A stretch of 64,000 bases of DNA, from the NCBI GenBank assembly GCA_040079935.1, contig JBEBJI010000008.1:19383-83382 (forward strand). The letters are read 5' to 3'. Positions 15,975 to 23,820 of this stretch are shown one piece after another. The stretch comes from Methylotenera_A sp040079935. GTDB taxonomy: Bacteria; Pseudomonadota; Gammaproteobacteria; Burkholderiales; Methylophilaceae. The notes beneath the pieces are model-generated. The model was given only the letters and a program-made list of their open reading frames with translations. It ran no database searches and was not told the DNA's origin. The position numbers and the translations under genes are program-made. The first letter of the stretch is position 1; every line of letters begins with the position of its first letter.

Positions 15975-16231
15975 TGGCGCTTTACATTACTGATGATTGC
16001 ATAAATTGCGACGTCTGCGAGCCAGAATGTCCGAACGGCGCCATTTATCAGGGGCAGGAAATTTACGAGATTAACTCTAATTTATGCACCGAATGCGTTG
16101 GCCATTTCGATAAACCACAGTGCGTTGAAGTGTGCCCTGTCGATTGCATTCCGCTGAACCCCGAAGTGGTGGAAACAAACGAGCAGTTACTAGAAAAATA
16201 TTACCGAATTACGAATAAGGAAAACGTATGA
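15974..16231 (+). CDS. YfhL-type 2[4Fe-4S] ferredoxin
   Basis: The 85-residue protein has two iron-sulphur motifs. The first is CINCDVCEPECP (C-x2-C-x2-C-x3-C). The second is CTEC, followed by the family insertion GHFDKPQ, and then CVEVCPVDC. This spacing matches YfhL/Alvin-type ferredoxins, which are low-potential electron carriers. It overlaps coaD by one base and gloA by four, so it is inside an operon. Its redox partner is unknown. Confidence 0.93.
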   Translation: MALYITDDCINCDVCEPECPNGAIYQGQEIYEINSNLCTECVGHFDKPQCVEVCPVDCIPLNPEVVETNEQLLEKYYRITNKENV

Positions 16232-16629
16232 GAATGCTACACACCATGTTACGCGTGGGCGATTTGCAACGCTCGATTGATTTTTACACCAACGTGCTGG
16301 GCATGCAATTGCTGCGCACGAGCGATTACCCCGATGGCGAATTCACGCTCGCGTTTGTCGGTTACGGCAACGAATACGATAACACGGTGCTGGAACTTAC
16401 CTACAATTATGGCAAAACTAGCTACGAGATGGGTGGTGCGTTTGGGCATTTGGCGATAGAAGTAGATGACGCCTACAAAGCCTGTGATGCGGTGACAGCC
16501 AAGGGCGGCAAAGTCGTGCGTCCAGCTGGGCCGATGAAGCATGGCACACTAGTGATTGCCTTTGTAGAAGACCCCGATGGGTACAAAATTGAATTCATCC
16601 AAAAGGGAACTATAGAATATCCTCGATGA
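16228..16629 (+). CDS. gloA: Lactoylglutathione lyase (glyoxalase I)
   Basis: The 133-residue protein fits the single-domain, Ni-type bacterial glyoxalase I. It starts MRMLHTMLRVGDLQRSIDFYTNVLGMQLLR, with the first metal ligand at His5. Further ligands lie in TVLELTYN, FGHLAIEV and YKIEFIQ. It isomerises the hemithioacetal of methylglyoxal and glutathione. Methylglyoxal detoxification suits a fast-glycolysing cell, but no regulation is visible. It is overlapped by four bases at both ends. Confidence 0.95.
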   Translation: MRMLHTMLRVGDLQRSIDFYTNVLGMQLLRTSDYPDGEFTLAFVGYGNEYDNTVLELTYNYGKTSYEMGGAFGHLAIEVDDAYKACDAVTAKGGKVVRPAGPMKHGTLVIAFVEDPDGYKIEFIQKGTIEYPR

Positions 16630-16910
16630 AATTTGAAGTGAATTCCCAAGGTAATATTCAGTGGGTTTTATACATGTTAGAGTGCAATAACGGCGCCTAT
16701 TATACAGGCATTACCAACGATTTAGAGGCGCGTTTTGCAGCGCATTTGGCGGGTAAAGGCGCACGTTATACGCGCGCCAACCCGCCCGTTAAAATCATCG
16801 CCTCAAAATTTTATGCAGATAGATCTAGTGCCAGCGTGGCCGAAGTAGCTTTGAAAAATTTGCCAAGAAGTAAAAAGCTGGCTTTTTTTAATGGGCCTAT
16901 TTTTTTATAA
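16626..16910 (+). CDS. GIY-YIG domain protein (UPF0213/YhbQ-like)
   Basis: The 94-residue product is a lone GIY-YIG domain. The two strands read WVLYMLECNNGAYYTGITND (GIY replaced by LYM, YIG by YTG, as in UPF0213), followed by ARFAAHLAGKGARYTR with the conserved Arg. This family has putative nuclease activity, and E. coli YhbQ shows broad activity in vitro. It overlaps gloA by four bases and is the fourth of a run of coupled small genes. The specific role is unknown. Confidence 0.85.
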   Translation: MKFEVNSQGNIQWVLYMLECNNGAYYTGITNDLEARFAAHLAGKGARYTRANPPVKIIASKFYADRSSASVAEVALKNLPRSKKLAFFNGPIFL

Positions 16911-16922
16911 AGAAGCAAAGTT

Positions 16923-17171
16923 TTGAAGAATAAGTCAGCGTTATTAGTTGCAGTGCAAGCCGCTCTGGATGGCGATTGGGATAAATCGCATAAAATCGCA
17001 CAAGATTATTCTGACAGCACTGCAAATTGGATTCATGCCGTATTACATAAAATTGAAGGCGATGTGTGGAACAGTAAATATTGGTATGCGCGCACGGCTG
17101 GAAAAAGTTACGATGACTTTAGCGATGCGAATGCAGAATTGAAAGTGATTTTAAGTACACTAAATTCTTAA
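16923..17171 (+). CDS. Small conserved-looking hypothetical protein (82 aa)
   Basis: The product reads as soluble and helical with a TPR-like pattern (AALDGDWDKSHKIAQDY, WIHAVLHKIEGDVWNSKYWYARTAGKSY) and a start at TTG 12 bp after the GIY-YIG gene. The motif H-x-x-x-H-x-x-x-G-D-x-x-N-x-x-Y-W-Y-x-R occurs in many small proteobacterial proteins without a named function. The frame, spacing and biased composition support it as a real gene. A palindromic element begins 4 bp after the stop. Confidence 0.7.
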   Translation: MKNKSALLVAVQAALDGDWDKSHKIAQDYSDSTANWIHAVLHKIEGDVWNSKYWYARTAGKSYDDFSDANAELKVILSTLNS

Positions 17172-17175
17172 AACA

Positions 17176-17215
17176 CATGCTCTGTAAGCCAATATCCATG
17201 CGACTTCCAGGTCAT
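17176..17215 (+). repeat. Palindromic element, copy 5 (intergenic)
   Basis: CATGCTCTGTAAGCCAATAT followed by CCATGCGACTTCCAGGTCAT. The core is perfect and the right arm partly decayed. It lies just after the stop of the 82-residue protein. Confidence 0.85.
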
Positions 17216-17248
17216 CATTTCTTAATTATTTTTATACGAATTACAAAC

Positions 17249-17271
17249 AAAAAAGCCTGCAATTGCAGGCT
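17249..17271 (-). terminator. Rho-independent terminator of the secreted-protein gene
   Basis: AGCCTGC-AATT-GCAGGCT is followed on the minus strand by six T residues, 43 bp after the stop of the gene at 17314-17667. Confidence 0.88.
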
Positions 17272-17313
17272 GTTTCCGAGTTGGAAAATAATTCCAACAA
17301 AAGTTAACAATGC

Positions 17314-17667
17314 TTATGAGGCATCAGATAAAGTCGCGTACTGCAATTTACCGTTGATAATCACGAACTGTGCATCTTGTTTGCCATCTTCTTTTTGCAC
17401 TGCATCATGATAAATCCAAACAGAGCCGACTTTAGCGCCTGCGGTATCTTTTAGCGTTTGAATCTCATCAGGCGCACCAAAGTTGTAACCAAGGTGATCC
17501 ATATTAGTTTTAGCCAGTAATTGGTAAAACTTGGTTGATGAAACGGCGATGCCGTTGTTGTTTAAGCCTTCGTGAAAGCCTTCTGCATTGGCCTGTAAGC
17601 TAGATAAAGCCAAGCTTCCAACCAGTAAACCATTGATAAAAACGTTATTGATGAACTTTTGGTTCAT
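17314..17667 (-). CDS. Secreted hypothetical protein (117 aa)
   Basis: The start is taken at ATG 17667 because it is followed by a good signal peptide (MNQKFINNVFINGLLVGSLALSS, cut near ANA-EG); the frame open further upstream lacks coding character. The mature domain contains YNFGAPDEIQTLKDTAGAKVGSVWIYHDAV. This G-x-P-x-x-x-x-x-L-x-D/x-G-x-x-V-x-x-W-x-Y pattern is reminiscent of BamE/SmpA-like beta-lactamase-inhibitor folds in which a protein-stability lipoprotein domain reads W-x-Y. No cysteine for lipidation is present. It is monocistronic, with its own terminator. Function is unknown. Confidence 0.65.
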   Translation of the reverse strand: MNQKFINNVFINGLLVGSLALSSLQANAEGFHEGLNNNGIAVSSTKFYQLLAKTNMDHLGYNFGAPDEIQTLKDTAGAKVGSVWIYHDAVQKEDGKQDAQFVIINGKLQYATLSDAS

Positions 17668-17822
17668 AATTTTAAATCTCCTTTTGTAAAGAGATTCTAT
17701 TGTAACCAATGGATGTTACAGATTGATGGCGCGCATGTAACTGAAATGTAAGAAATGGCTTAAATACTAGCATTCAGGCGTGATAAGTACATTTTAAGCG
17801 AGATTTTAGCTACAAGTGCTAA

Positions 17823-17858
17823 CCCTACACTATGCATGGATATTTGCTTGCAGAGCAT
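17823..17858 (-). repeat. Palindromic element, copy 6 (intergenic)
   Basis: On the minus strand: ATGCTCTGCAAGCAAATATC then CATGCATAGTGTAGGG. The left arm is perfect, the core has one change and the right arm is decayed. It lies in the 226-bp AT-rich gap between two unrecognised genes. Confidence 0.8.
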
Positions 17859-17893
17859 CTATTTTTGCTTAATTAAAATAAAATTGATTAGTT

Positions 17894-18805
17894 TTAATTG
17901 TTTATTAGGCTTGTTATGAAAGATAAAAACTTCTTTTTATCTTCGGATTTTATTATTAAAGCTGAAAAAGGTTTGAGGTTTTCTAAATTTAATAAGTTCG
18001 TACCAGCTTTAATTGTGTGTTTGACTGTTTCAAGTTTGCTTTCTATTGAGTCTACAAACTTTACCCACGTTTGTAATTCTGAATATGTCATTAAATCTAC
18101 AGGTTTAGTTTTAAATAAACCTAGTTGTTTTTCTAAATCTAATACGAGAATTTCTCTTAAATTATTCTCAGGGTAGAAAACAGAAAGTCCTGAAATTTCG
18201 GCAATATTTTTAGTGATGATGTGTGGGCGTTGAATTTGTCGAGATTGTGAAGCCTCTATAATCTGAATCTCTTCTTCGGTAGCTTCTGTTGAGAGAGTGA
18301 GCATGCTAACACGTGCTTTAGACATCTCTGTAATTTTCCGCACCACAATCTCATTGCAGTCACTACCCAAGCTTATTAGTTTAATTGAGTTATTGTAAAC
18401 CCAGTCTGCACCTTTAGCTTGATGCCTTAGTTCACTTATGTTTTTTTCAACACTTTCAACCTGTGAGTTAAAACTATCTAGTTTTTCTCTATTTTTAGAC
18501 TCTTTATAATCTTTATCCAGTTGCTTGGATAGTGTTTCAAATTCAACGCCAAAGTGTGTTTTGCCGCAATCTTTACCAATATTAGTTAATATCCCTTTTT
18601 TCGTTTCGACTATAAAGCCTTTCATGTGAGGCTGATGGCAAGTTGTCAGGCCACATTTACCTTTTTCTTTAAACGCATAAAAACCAATTACAGATTTTAG
18701 CTCATGCTTACTGGGGTCGAGGTTTTCCAAAAAAGCTGCTTCGGATTTAATATCATCCCAACTTTCAACCTCAATAAATCCTCTTTCTGTATTGAGAATT
18801 ATCAT
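17894..18805 (-). CDS. Unrecognised protein with Cys/His cluster and coiled coil (303 aa)
   Basis: I do not recognise the family. Visible features are an N-terminal alpha/beta part and a Cys/His cluster at residues 51-84 (C51, C56, H57, H60, C80, H84 in the texts KCGLTTCHQPH and NIGKDCGKTHFG) that looks like a zinc-binding module. A charged coiled coil follows (about 92-130), then a mixed C-terminal half ending in helices. There is no signal peptide or membrane segment. The gene is noticeably more AT-rich than the flanking dnaJ, so it may have been acquired. It ends in an AT-rich gap carrying a palindromic element and starts 30 bp from the dnaJ stop, in the same direction. Confidence 0.7.
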   Translation of the reverse strand: MIILNTERGFIEVESWDDIKSEAAFLENLDPSKHELKSVIGFYAFKEKGKCGLTTCHQPHMKGFIVETKKGILTNIGKDCGKTHFGVEFETLSKQLDKDYKESKNREKLDSFNSQVESVEKNISELRHQAKGADWVYNNSIKLISLGSDCNEIVVRKITEMSKARVSMLTLSTEATEEEIQIIEASQSRQIQRPHIITKNIAEISGLSVFYPENNLREILVLDLEKQLGLFKTKPVDLMTYSELQTWVKFVDSIESKLETVKHTIKAGTNLLNLENLKPFSALIIKSEDKKKFLSFITSLINN

Positions 18806-18835
18806 TTTTGCTTGAGTGTGAAAATCTGAAACAAG

Positions 18836-19960
18836 TTACCCAAAAAAGTCTTTCGCTTTGTCCACCCAGCTTTTGTTTTTCGGGCTGTGTTTTCCAGCAT
18901 CGGCTTGCGTACTGGTATCAAATTCGCGCAGCAATTTTTTCTGATGCTCGGTCAATCGCACGGGCGTTTCTACCACCACATGCACCATTAAATCGCCGTG
19001 GTCAGATTGGCGTAAGGGTTTGATTCCTTTACCTTTTAATCTGAAAACCGCGCCAGTTTGTGTTTCTGCGGGTATTTTCATTTTGGCAGAGCCGCCTAGC
19101 GTTGGCACTTCAATCTCGCCACCCAAAGCCGATTTGGTAAAGCTAATCGGCATTTCGCAATGTAAATTTCCGCCATCGCGTTGGAATATTGCATGTGTTT
19201 TTAGGTGAATCACCACATACAAATCGCCTGTTGGGCCGCCATTGACACCAGCTTCGCCTTCGCCAGTTAAACGAATTCTATCGCCTTCGTCCACGCCAGC
19301 GGGGATTTTGACAGATAACGTTTTGTTTTGCTTAATGCGACCAGCCGCGTGGCAAGTGGGGCATGGGTCCTTCACCATTTTGCCAGTGCCGTGACAATTT
19401 GGGCAGGTTTGTTGTACCGAGAAAAAGCCTTGCTGCATGCGCACTTGACCGTGTCCGCCACAGGTGCCGCAGGTCACAGGTTGTGTGCCAGGGCGCGCGC
19501 CAGAACCTTTGCAGGTTTCGCAAGTGGCTTGCACGGGAATCCTAATTTTGGTTTCTGTACCTTTAGCCGCGTCTTCTAGGCTAATTTCCATGTTGTAGCG
19601 CAAATCGGCGCCGCGATACACATTATTGCGTTGCCCACCAGCACGCCCGCCGCCAAAAATATCGCCGAAAATATCACCAAATGCATCGCCAAAACCGGCG
19701 CCACCAAAGCCACCAGCTCCGCCAGCGCCTTGCTCAACACCCGCGTGCCCATAAGAGTCATATGCGCCGCGTTTTTGGTCGTCGCTGAGCATTTCGTAGG
19801 CTTCTTTCGCCTCTTTAAATTGCTCCTCAGCCTTGGGGTTGTCTGGGTTGCGGTCAGGGTGATACTTCATCGCAAGTTTGCGATAAGATTTTTTAATTTC
19901 TTCTTCTGTGGCGTCTTTATTGACACCTAAAACTTCGTAGTAATCTCTTTTTGCAGCCAT
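18836..19960 (-). CDS. dnaJ: Chaperone DnaJ (Hsp40)
   Basis: The 374-residue class I J-protein has a J domain with HPDRNPDNP at residues 33-41, and a G/F-rich linker (about 72-110: GAGGAGGFGGAGFGD). Four zinc-finger repeats C-x2-C-x-G-x-G follow (about 143-210). Two beta-barrel substrate domains form the C-terminus. It stimulates DnaK ATPase and delivers clients. It follows dnaK by 104 bp, with a 9-bp stem hairpin in the gap, so dnaJ may be expressed at a lower level than dnaK. Heat-shock control from the grpE promoter is likely. Confidence 0.97.
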   Translation of the reverse strand: MAAKRDYYEVLGVNKDATEEEIKKSYRKLAMKYHPDRNPDNPKAEEQFKEAKEAYEMLSDDQKRGAYDSYGHAGVEQGAGGAGGFGGAGFGDAFGDIFGDIFGGGRAGGQRNNVYRGADLRYNMEISLEDAAKGTETKIRIPVQATCETCKGSGARPGTQPVTCGTCGGHGQVRMQQGFFSVQQTCPNCHGTGKMVKDPCPTCHAAGRIKQNKTLSVKIPAGVDEGDRIRLTGEGEAGVNGGPTGDLYVVIHLKTHAIFQRDGGNLHCEMPISFTKSALGGEIEVPTLGGSAKMKIPAETQTGAVFRLKGKGIKPLRQSDHGDLMVHVVVETPVRLTEHQKKLLREFDTSTQADAGKHSPKNKSWVDKAKDFFG

Positions 19961-19996
19961 TTTTTATCCAATTGCTTAAAAGTTAAAGCATAGCCA

Positions 19997-20019
19997 AAAG
20001 CCACGATGTCCGTGGCTTT
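19997..20019 (-). terminator. Hairpin between dnaK and dnaJ
   Basis: A 9-bp perfect stem, AAAGCCACG/CGTGGCTTT, with a 5-nt loop. On the minus strand the stem ends in TTT followed by GGC, so it is at best a partial terminator or an mRNA-stability hairpin separating the chaperone cistrons. Confidence 0.55.
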
Positions 20020-20064
20020 CGATTTGCAAGTTAATCCTTGCAGGCTAATTATTGCAGATTCGCA

Positions 20065-21987
20065 TTAGTCTTTTTTCACTTCTTCAAACTCAGCATCTAC
20101 TACTTCGGCATCTACCGTTTTTTCGCCTTCTGGGCTTGGTTGAGCACTTTGCGTATTCGCTTCCGCTTGTTGCGCCGCATAGACTTTTTCACCCAGTTTT
20201 TGCGAGGCTTCCATCAGCGCATTGGTTTTGGCTTCAATCACGTCTTTGTCGTCACTTTGCAGCACTTCTTCAACGTCTTTAATGGCAGTTTCAATAGCGG
20301 TTTTTTCTGCTTCATCCAACTTATCGCTATGTTCCGTCATCGATTTTTTCACGCTGTGCACCATGCCGTCCGCCGCATTGCGTGCATCTACCAGTTCGCG
20401 ATATTTTTTATCTTCATCAGCATATTTAATCGCATCTTCTTCCATTTGCTGAATTTCAGCTTCACTTAAACCGCTATTCGCCTTAATGGTGATTTTGTTC
20501 TCCTTACCCGTGGCTTTGTCTTTAGCAGAAACGTGCAAAATACCGTTGGCGTCTATGTCAAATGTCACTTCAATTTGCGGCATACCGCGTGGTGCTGGTG
20601 GGATATCACTTAAATTAAACTGGCCAAGCGATTTATTGGCAGAAGCCATTTCGCGCTCGCCTTGCAACACTTGAATCGTCACCGCGTTTTGATTATCGTC
20701 CGCGGTCGAGAATGTTTGCGCAGCTTTGGTCGGAATCGTCGTATTTTTCTTGATGAGTTTGGTCATCACGCCGCCCAGCGTTTCAATGCCAAGTGAAAGT
20801 GGCGTAACGTCAAGCAACAATACATCTTTCACATCGCCTTGTAGCACGCCACCTTGAATCGCAGCGCCAACCGCCACCGCTTCATCTGGGTTCACGTCTT
20901 TACGTGGTTCTTTGCCGAAGATTTCTTTTACTTTTTCTTGCACTTTTGGCATACGGCTTTGACCGCCGACCAAAATCACATCGGTAATATCTTCAATCTT
21001 AACGCCAGCATCTTTAATCGCGGTGCGGCATGGCGCCATGGTGCGCTCGATTAAATCATCTACCAAAGACTCCAATTTTGCGCGAGTGAGTTTTACCACC
21101 AAGTGTTTCGGGCCAGTTGCATCTGCCGTGATGTAAGGTAAATTCACTTCGGTTTGTGTTGCGCCAGAAAGCTCAATTTTGGCTTTTTCTGCTGCTTCTT
21201 TTAGGCGTTGCTTGGCCAATAAATCGTTGCGTAAATCTAGGCCGTTTTCTTTTTTAAACTCGTCCGCTAAAAAGTCAATGATGCGATTATCAAAGTCTTC
21301 GCCGCCAAGGAATGTATCGCCATTGGTCGAAAGTACTTCAAATTGATGCTCACCATCAATGCTGGAAATTTCAATAATCGAAACGTCAAATGTACCGCCG
21401 CCTAAGTCATATACGGCAATTTTGCGGTCACCTTCTTGTTTATCTAAACCAAACGCTAACGCTGCCGCTGTTGGCTCATTAATAATGCGTTTAACATCTA
21501 AGCCTGCGATACGACCCGCGTCTTTAGTGGCTTGGCGCTGACTGTCGTTAAAGTAAGCTGGCACGGTAATCACGGCTTCGGTCACTTCTTCGCCCAAATA
21601 ATCTTCAGCGGTTTTTTTCATTTTGCGCAAAACTTCAGCCGAGATTTGTGGCGGCGCCATTTTCACGCCGCGCACTTCTACCCACGCATCGCCGTTATCG
21701 GCTTTCGCAATCGTGTAAGGCATCAATTTGATGTCCTTTTGCACTTCTTTTTCGTCAAACCGACGACCGATTAAACGCTTCACTGCGTATAACGTATTTT
21801 TTGGATTCGTCACCGCTTGGCGCTTAGCTGGTGCGCCTGCTAAAATTTCGCCATCTTCTTGATACGCGATAATCGATGGTGTGGTGCGTGTACCTTCCGC
21901 GTTTTCAATCACGCGTGGCTTGCCGCCTTCCATCACGGCGACGCAAGAGTTTGTTGTACCTAAATCAATACCAATAATTTTGCCCAT
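20065..21987 (-). CDS. dnaK: Chaperone DnaK (Hsp70)
   Basis: The 640-residue Hsp70 begins MGKIIGIDLGTTNSCVAVMEGG. It has the signatures VYDLGGGTFDVSIIE and VILVGGQSRMPKVQ, the interdomain linker DVLLLDVTPLSLGIETLGG, and an acidic C-terminal tail ending VDAEFEEVKKD (the EEVD-like end of bacterial DnaK). It is the central ATP-dependent chaperone, recharged by GrpE and DnaJ, whose genes flank it. In many bacteria it also titrates RpoH, whose gene is in this window. A 10-bp stem hairpin lies upstream, in the grpE-dnaK gap. Confidence 0.99.
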   Translation of the reverse strand: MGKIIGIDLGTTNSCVAVMEGGKPRVIENAEGTRTTPSIIAYQEDGEILAGAPAKRQAVTNPKNTLYAVKRLIGRRFDEKEVQKDIKLMPYTIAKADNGDAWVEVRGVKMAPPQISAEVLRKMKKTAEDYLGEEVTEAVITVPAYFNDSQRQATKDAGRIAGLDVKRIINEPTAAALAFGLDKQEGDRKIAVYDLGGGTFDVSIIEISSIDGEHQFEVLSTNGDTFLGGEDFDNRIIDFLADEFKKENGLDLRNDLLAKQRLKEAAEKAKIELSGATQTEVNLPYITADATGPKHLVVKLTRAKLESLVDDLIERTMAPCRTAIKDAGVKIEDITDVILVGGQSRMPKVQEKVKEIFGKEPRKDVNPDEAVAVGAAIQGGVLQGDVKDVLLLDVTPLSLGIETLGGVMTKLIKKNTTIPTKAAQTFSTADDNQNAVTIQVLQGEREMASANKSLGQFNLSDIPPAPRGMPQIEVTFDIDANGILHVSAKDKATGKENKITIKANSGLSEAEIQQMEEDAIKYADEDKKYRELVDARNAADGMVHSVKKSMTEHSDKLDEAEKTAIETAIKDVEEVLQSDDKDVIEAKTNALMEASQKLGEKVYAAQQAEANTQSAQPSPEGEKTVDAEVVDAEFEEVKKD

Positions 21988-22078
21988 TTTAAATTCCTTT
22001 TCCCTTCAATTTAATTCTATAAACTTGGTTAATTAAAACCGTCTTGAGTGTAATGTTGGGTAGATTTTTTACTTTTCA

Positions 22079-22103
22079 ATAGCCTTAAAAAAATTAAGGC
22101 TAT
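22079..22103 (-). terminator. Hairpin between grpE and dnaK
   Basis: ATAGCCTTAA and TTAAGGCTAT form a 10-bp perfect stem around five A residues. On the minus strand the following bases are TG rather than a T-run, so full termination is unlikely; it may tune the grpE to dnaK ratio. On the plus strand TTTTATTT follows. Confidence 0.55.
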
Positions 22104-22122
22104 TTTATTTATTTCGCAATGC

Positions 22123-22635
22123 TTACTTTGCTACCATGACCAACGCAGGCCGTAACACGCGGTCATTTAGCGTGTAGCCTTTTTGCAGCACAGTCGTTAC
22201 CGTGTTCGGCTCGCCGCTATTTTCTAGCATGCTAATAGCTTGATGTTTGTTTGGATCAAACTTCTCGCCTACTGGGTTTACTTCTGCAATGTTAAATTTT
22301 TCAAACACTTGAGATAGTTGTTTTACGGTGAGTTCCACGCCGTTTTTGTAGCTTGTCACATCGGCATTGCCCACTGCCAGCGCAGCGTCTAGACTATCTT
22401 TCACTGCCAGTAATTCGCCGCTAAATTTTTCCAGCGCAAATTTCCGTGCTTTTTCAATATCTTCAAACGCACGACGGCGAATGTTTTCGCCTTCAGCTTT
22501 TATGTAAAGTACGCTGGCTTTAGCTTCTTCCAGCATCGCTTCTAGCGTGGCAATTTTATCTTCGGGTGTTTGTTCAGTTGCGGTTTCTGGCTGAACTTCT
22601 TGCTCTGAGTTTTGATTATTTTCGTCTTCTTGCAT
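22123..22635 (-). CDS. grpE: Nucleotide exchange factor GrpE
   Basis: From ATG 22635 (GGGGA ribosome site just upstream; an in-frame GTG at 22647 is less likely) the product is 170 residues. An acidic disordered N-terminus (QEDENNQNSEQEVQPE) precedes the long coiled coil with YIKAEGENIRRRAFEDIEKARKFALEKF. The beta domain ends with the family signature LQKGYTLNDRVLRPALVMV. GrpE releases ADP from DnaK. It is the first gene of grpE-dnaK-dnaJ, driven by a sigma-32 type promoter. Confidence 0.97.
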   Translation of the reverse strand: MQEDENNQNSEQEVQPETATEQTPEDKIATLEAMLEEAKASVLYIKAEGENIRRRAFEDIEKARKFALEKFSGELLAVKDSLDAALAVGNADVTSYKNGVELTVKQLSQVFEKFNIAEVNPVGEKFDPNKHQAISMLENSGEPNTVTTVLQKGYTLNDRVLRPALVMVAK

Positions 22636-22682
22636 GTGTTTCCCCACTTGATTCTAATTTAATATTAATAACACTGTTGCAA

Positions 22683-22710
22683 ATGTGGGGTTATTGATTA
22701 GCTTTTCAAG
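22683..22710 (-). promoter_or_regulatory. Sigma-32 (RpoH) type promoter of grpE-dnaK-dnaJ
   Basis: On the minus strand CTTGAA (22705-22710) and CCCCACAT (22683-22690) are separated by 14 bp, fitting the heat-shock consensus CTTGAA-N13/15-CCCCATnT. It lies about 50-75 bp before the grpE start. No CIRCE is present here. Confidence 0.85.
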
Positions 22711-22745
22711 AGGTAATTAATTTTTTTAAGCTGCCATTTAAATGC

Positions 22746-22780
22746 TGCCCTGCAAGCCAACGTCCATGAGGCTTTCAGAG
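22746..22780 (+). repeat. Palindromic element, copy 7 (3' of waaC)
   Basis: TGCCCTGCAAGCCAACGTCC then ATGAGGCTTTCAGAG. The core has one A-to-C and one T-to-G change. It sits directly after the waaC stop codon, between waaC and the grpE promoter. Confidence 0.82.
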
Positions 22781-22782
22781 AA

Positions 22783-23769
22783 TTATTCTAGAATTTTTTT
22801 GAGCGAACCAAATACATCGGCAACGCTAGGCATTGCGCCAATGCCTCCCAAATTAATGGCCTGTGTCTGCGAGCCGGCCATTACACCAGTAAGTGCCGAG
22901 TCTGTGTCAGTATAAATCGCAATCGTGGGAATATTGAGTGCGGCGGCAAGGTGCGATAGGCCAGTATCCACACCGATTGCAGCTTTAGCATCGCTGATGA
23001 CGCTGGCTAATTCTGCGATGCTGCGTTTGGGCAAAACGCTGGCATTATCAAGCTGTGCTGAAATTTCGTTGGCGCGCTTAAATTCAGCTTCATTCGCCCA
23101 GGGCAACGCTAAATTCAGGTTTTTTTGCGCCAATAATTTGCCCAGATTTACCCAGTTTTCTGTTGGCCACAATTTACTTTCACGACTTGTGCCGTGCAAA
23201 GCTAAAATGTACCTATCCTGCAAGCCAATATTCATGTGGGTTACAGAGCCGCTATTTTGAATTTTTTTAGATGAAATTCCATAATCAGGCGGTGTTTCTG
23301 GCACGCTGTAGCCTAAACTTTGCGCGGCCAGCGCGCGGTTTCTGGTCATGGCGTGTTGCTGGTAAGAAATCGCATAGGTTTTATCGTAAAACCAGCTGGC
23401 AAGCGGCTCGCGGATGGAGTTTTTATCGTATCCATGTTTAACGCCATATGCTTGCTTTGCGATTAACGCGCTTTTTAGCAAACCTTGCGTATCTATAATT
23501 GCATCATATTGATTTTGTTGAATTAAATGTTTAGCTTCAGAAATTTCCTGCCAAGTATTTTTGCTAAATAACGCTTTGCGCCAACGTCGCATGGCCACAG
23601 TTAACACGTTCTTAACCTGCGGATGTAAGCGTGGTATATCCGCAAACGACTCCTCTACCACCCAATCAATATGAACCTGCTGGGCATGTTGCAAAATATC
23701 GTTTACCACCGGTAAACAATGAATCACGTCGCCTAATGATGAGGTTTTAACAATTAAAATGCGCTGCAT
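22783..23769 (-). CDS. waaC: LPS heptosyltransferase I (WaaC)
   Basis: The start is set at MQRILIVKTSSLGDVIHCLP (ATG 23769), the invariant N-terminus of the family; the upstream open frame is not homologous. The 328-residue GT9 enzyme adds the first L-glycero-D-manno-heptose to Kdo. It has the ADP-heptose-binding text IGVDTGLSHLAAALNIPTIAIYT near the C-terminus. A palindromic element (23214-23250) is inserted in frame before the LxLHGTSRESKLWP strand and encodes GSVTHMNIGLQD. The gene is divergent from waaG with only 51 bp between them, so the two promoters must share that gap. Confidence 0.94.
   Translation of the reverse strand: MQRILIVKTSSLGDVIHCLPVVNDILQHAQQVHIDWVVEESFADIPRLHPQVKNVLTVAMRRWRKALFSKNTWQEISEAKHLIQQNQYDAIIDTQGLLKSALIAKQAYGVKHGYDKNSIREPLASWFYDKTYAISYQQHAMTRNRALAAQSLGYSVPETPPDYGISSKKIQNSGSVTHMNIGLQDRYILALHGTSRESKLWPTENWVNLGKLLAQKNLNLALPWANEAEFKRANEISAQLDNASVLPKRSIAELASVISDAKAAIGVDTGLSHLAAALNIPTIAIYTDTDSALTGVMAGSQTQAINLGGIGAMPSVADVFGSLKKILE
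23214..23250 (+). repeat. Palindromic element, copy 8 (in frame in waaC)
   Basis: TATCCTGCAAGCCAATATTC then ATGTGGGTTACAGAGCC. The core has one C-to-T change. It is antisense to waaC and adds GSVTHMNIGLQD just before the second Rossmann domain, in a frame different from the waaF copy. Confidence 0.85.
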
Positions 23770-23820
23770 AAACTGCATTTTCGCATACAATTTGGTTTTT
23801 ACTTTGAAGATTGCCGCAAA

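Noticed and set aside
20038..20469. Plus-strand open frame of 143 codons opposite dnaK
   Set aside because: It is antisense to the well-conserved dnaK C-terminus, Phe-rich as a mirror of acidic/Lys codons, and has no independent coding support.
22636..22720. CIRCE operator sought upstream of grpE
   Set aside because: No TTAGCACTC-N9-GAGTGCTAA or close variant exists there; only the sigma-32 type promoter.
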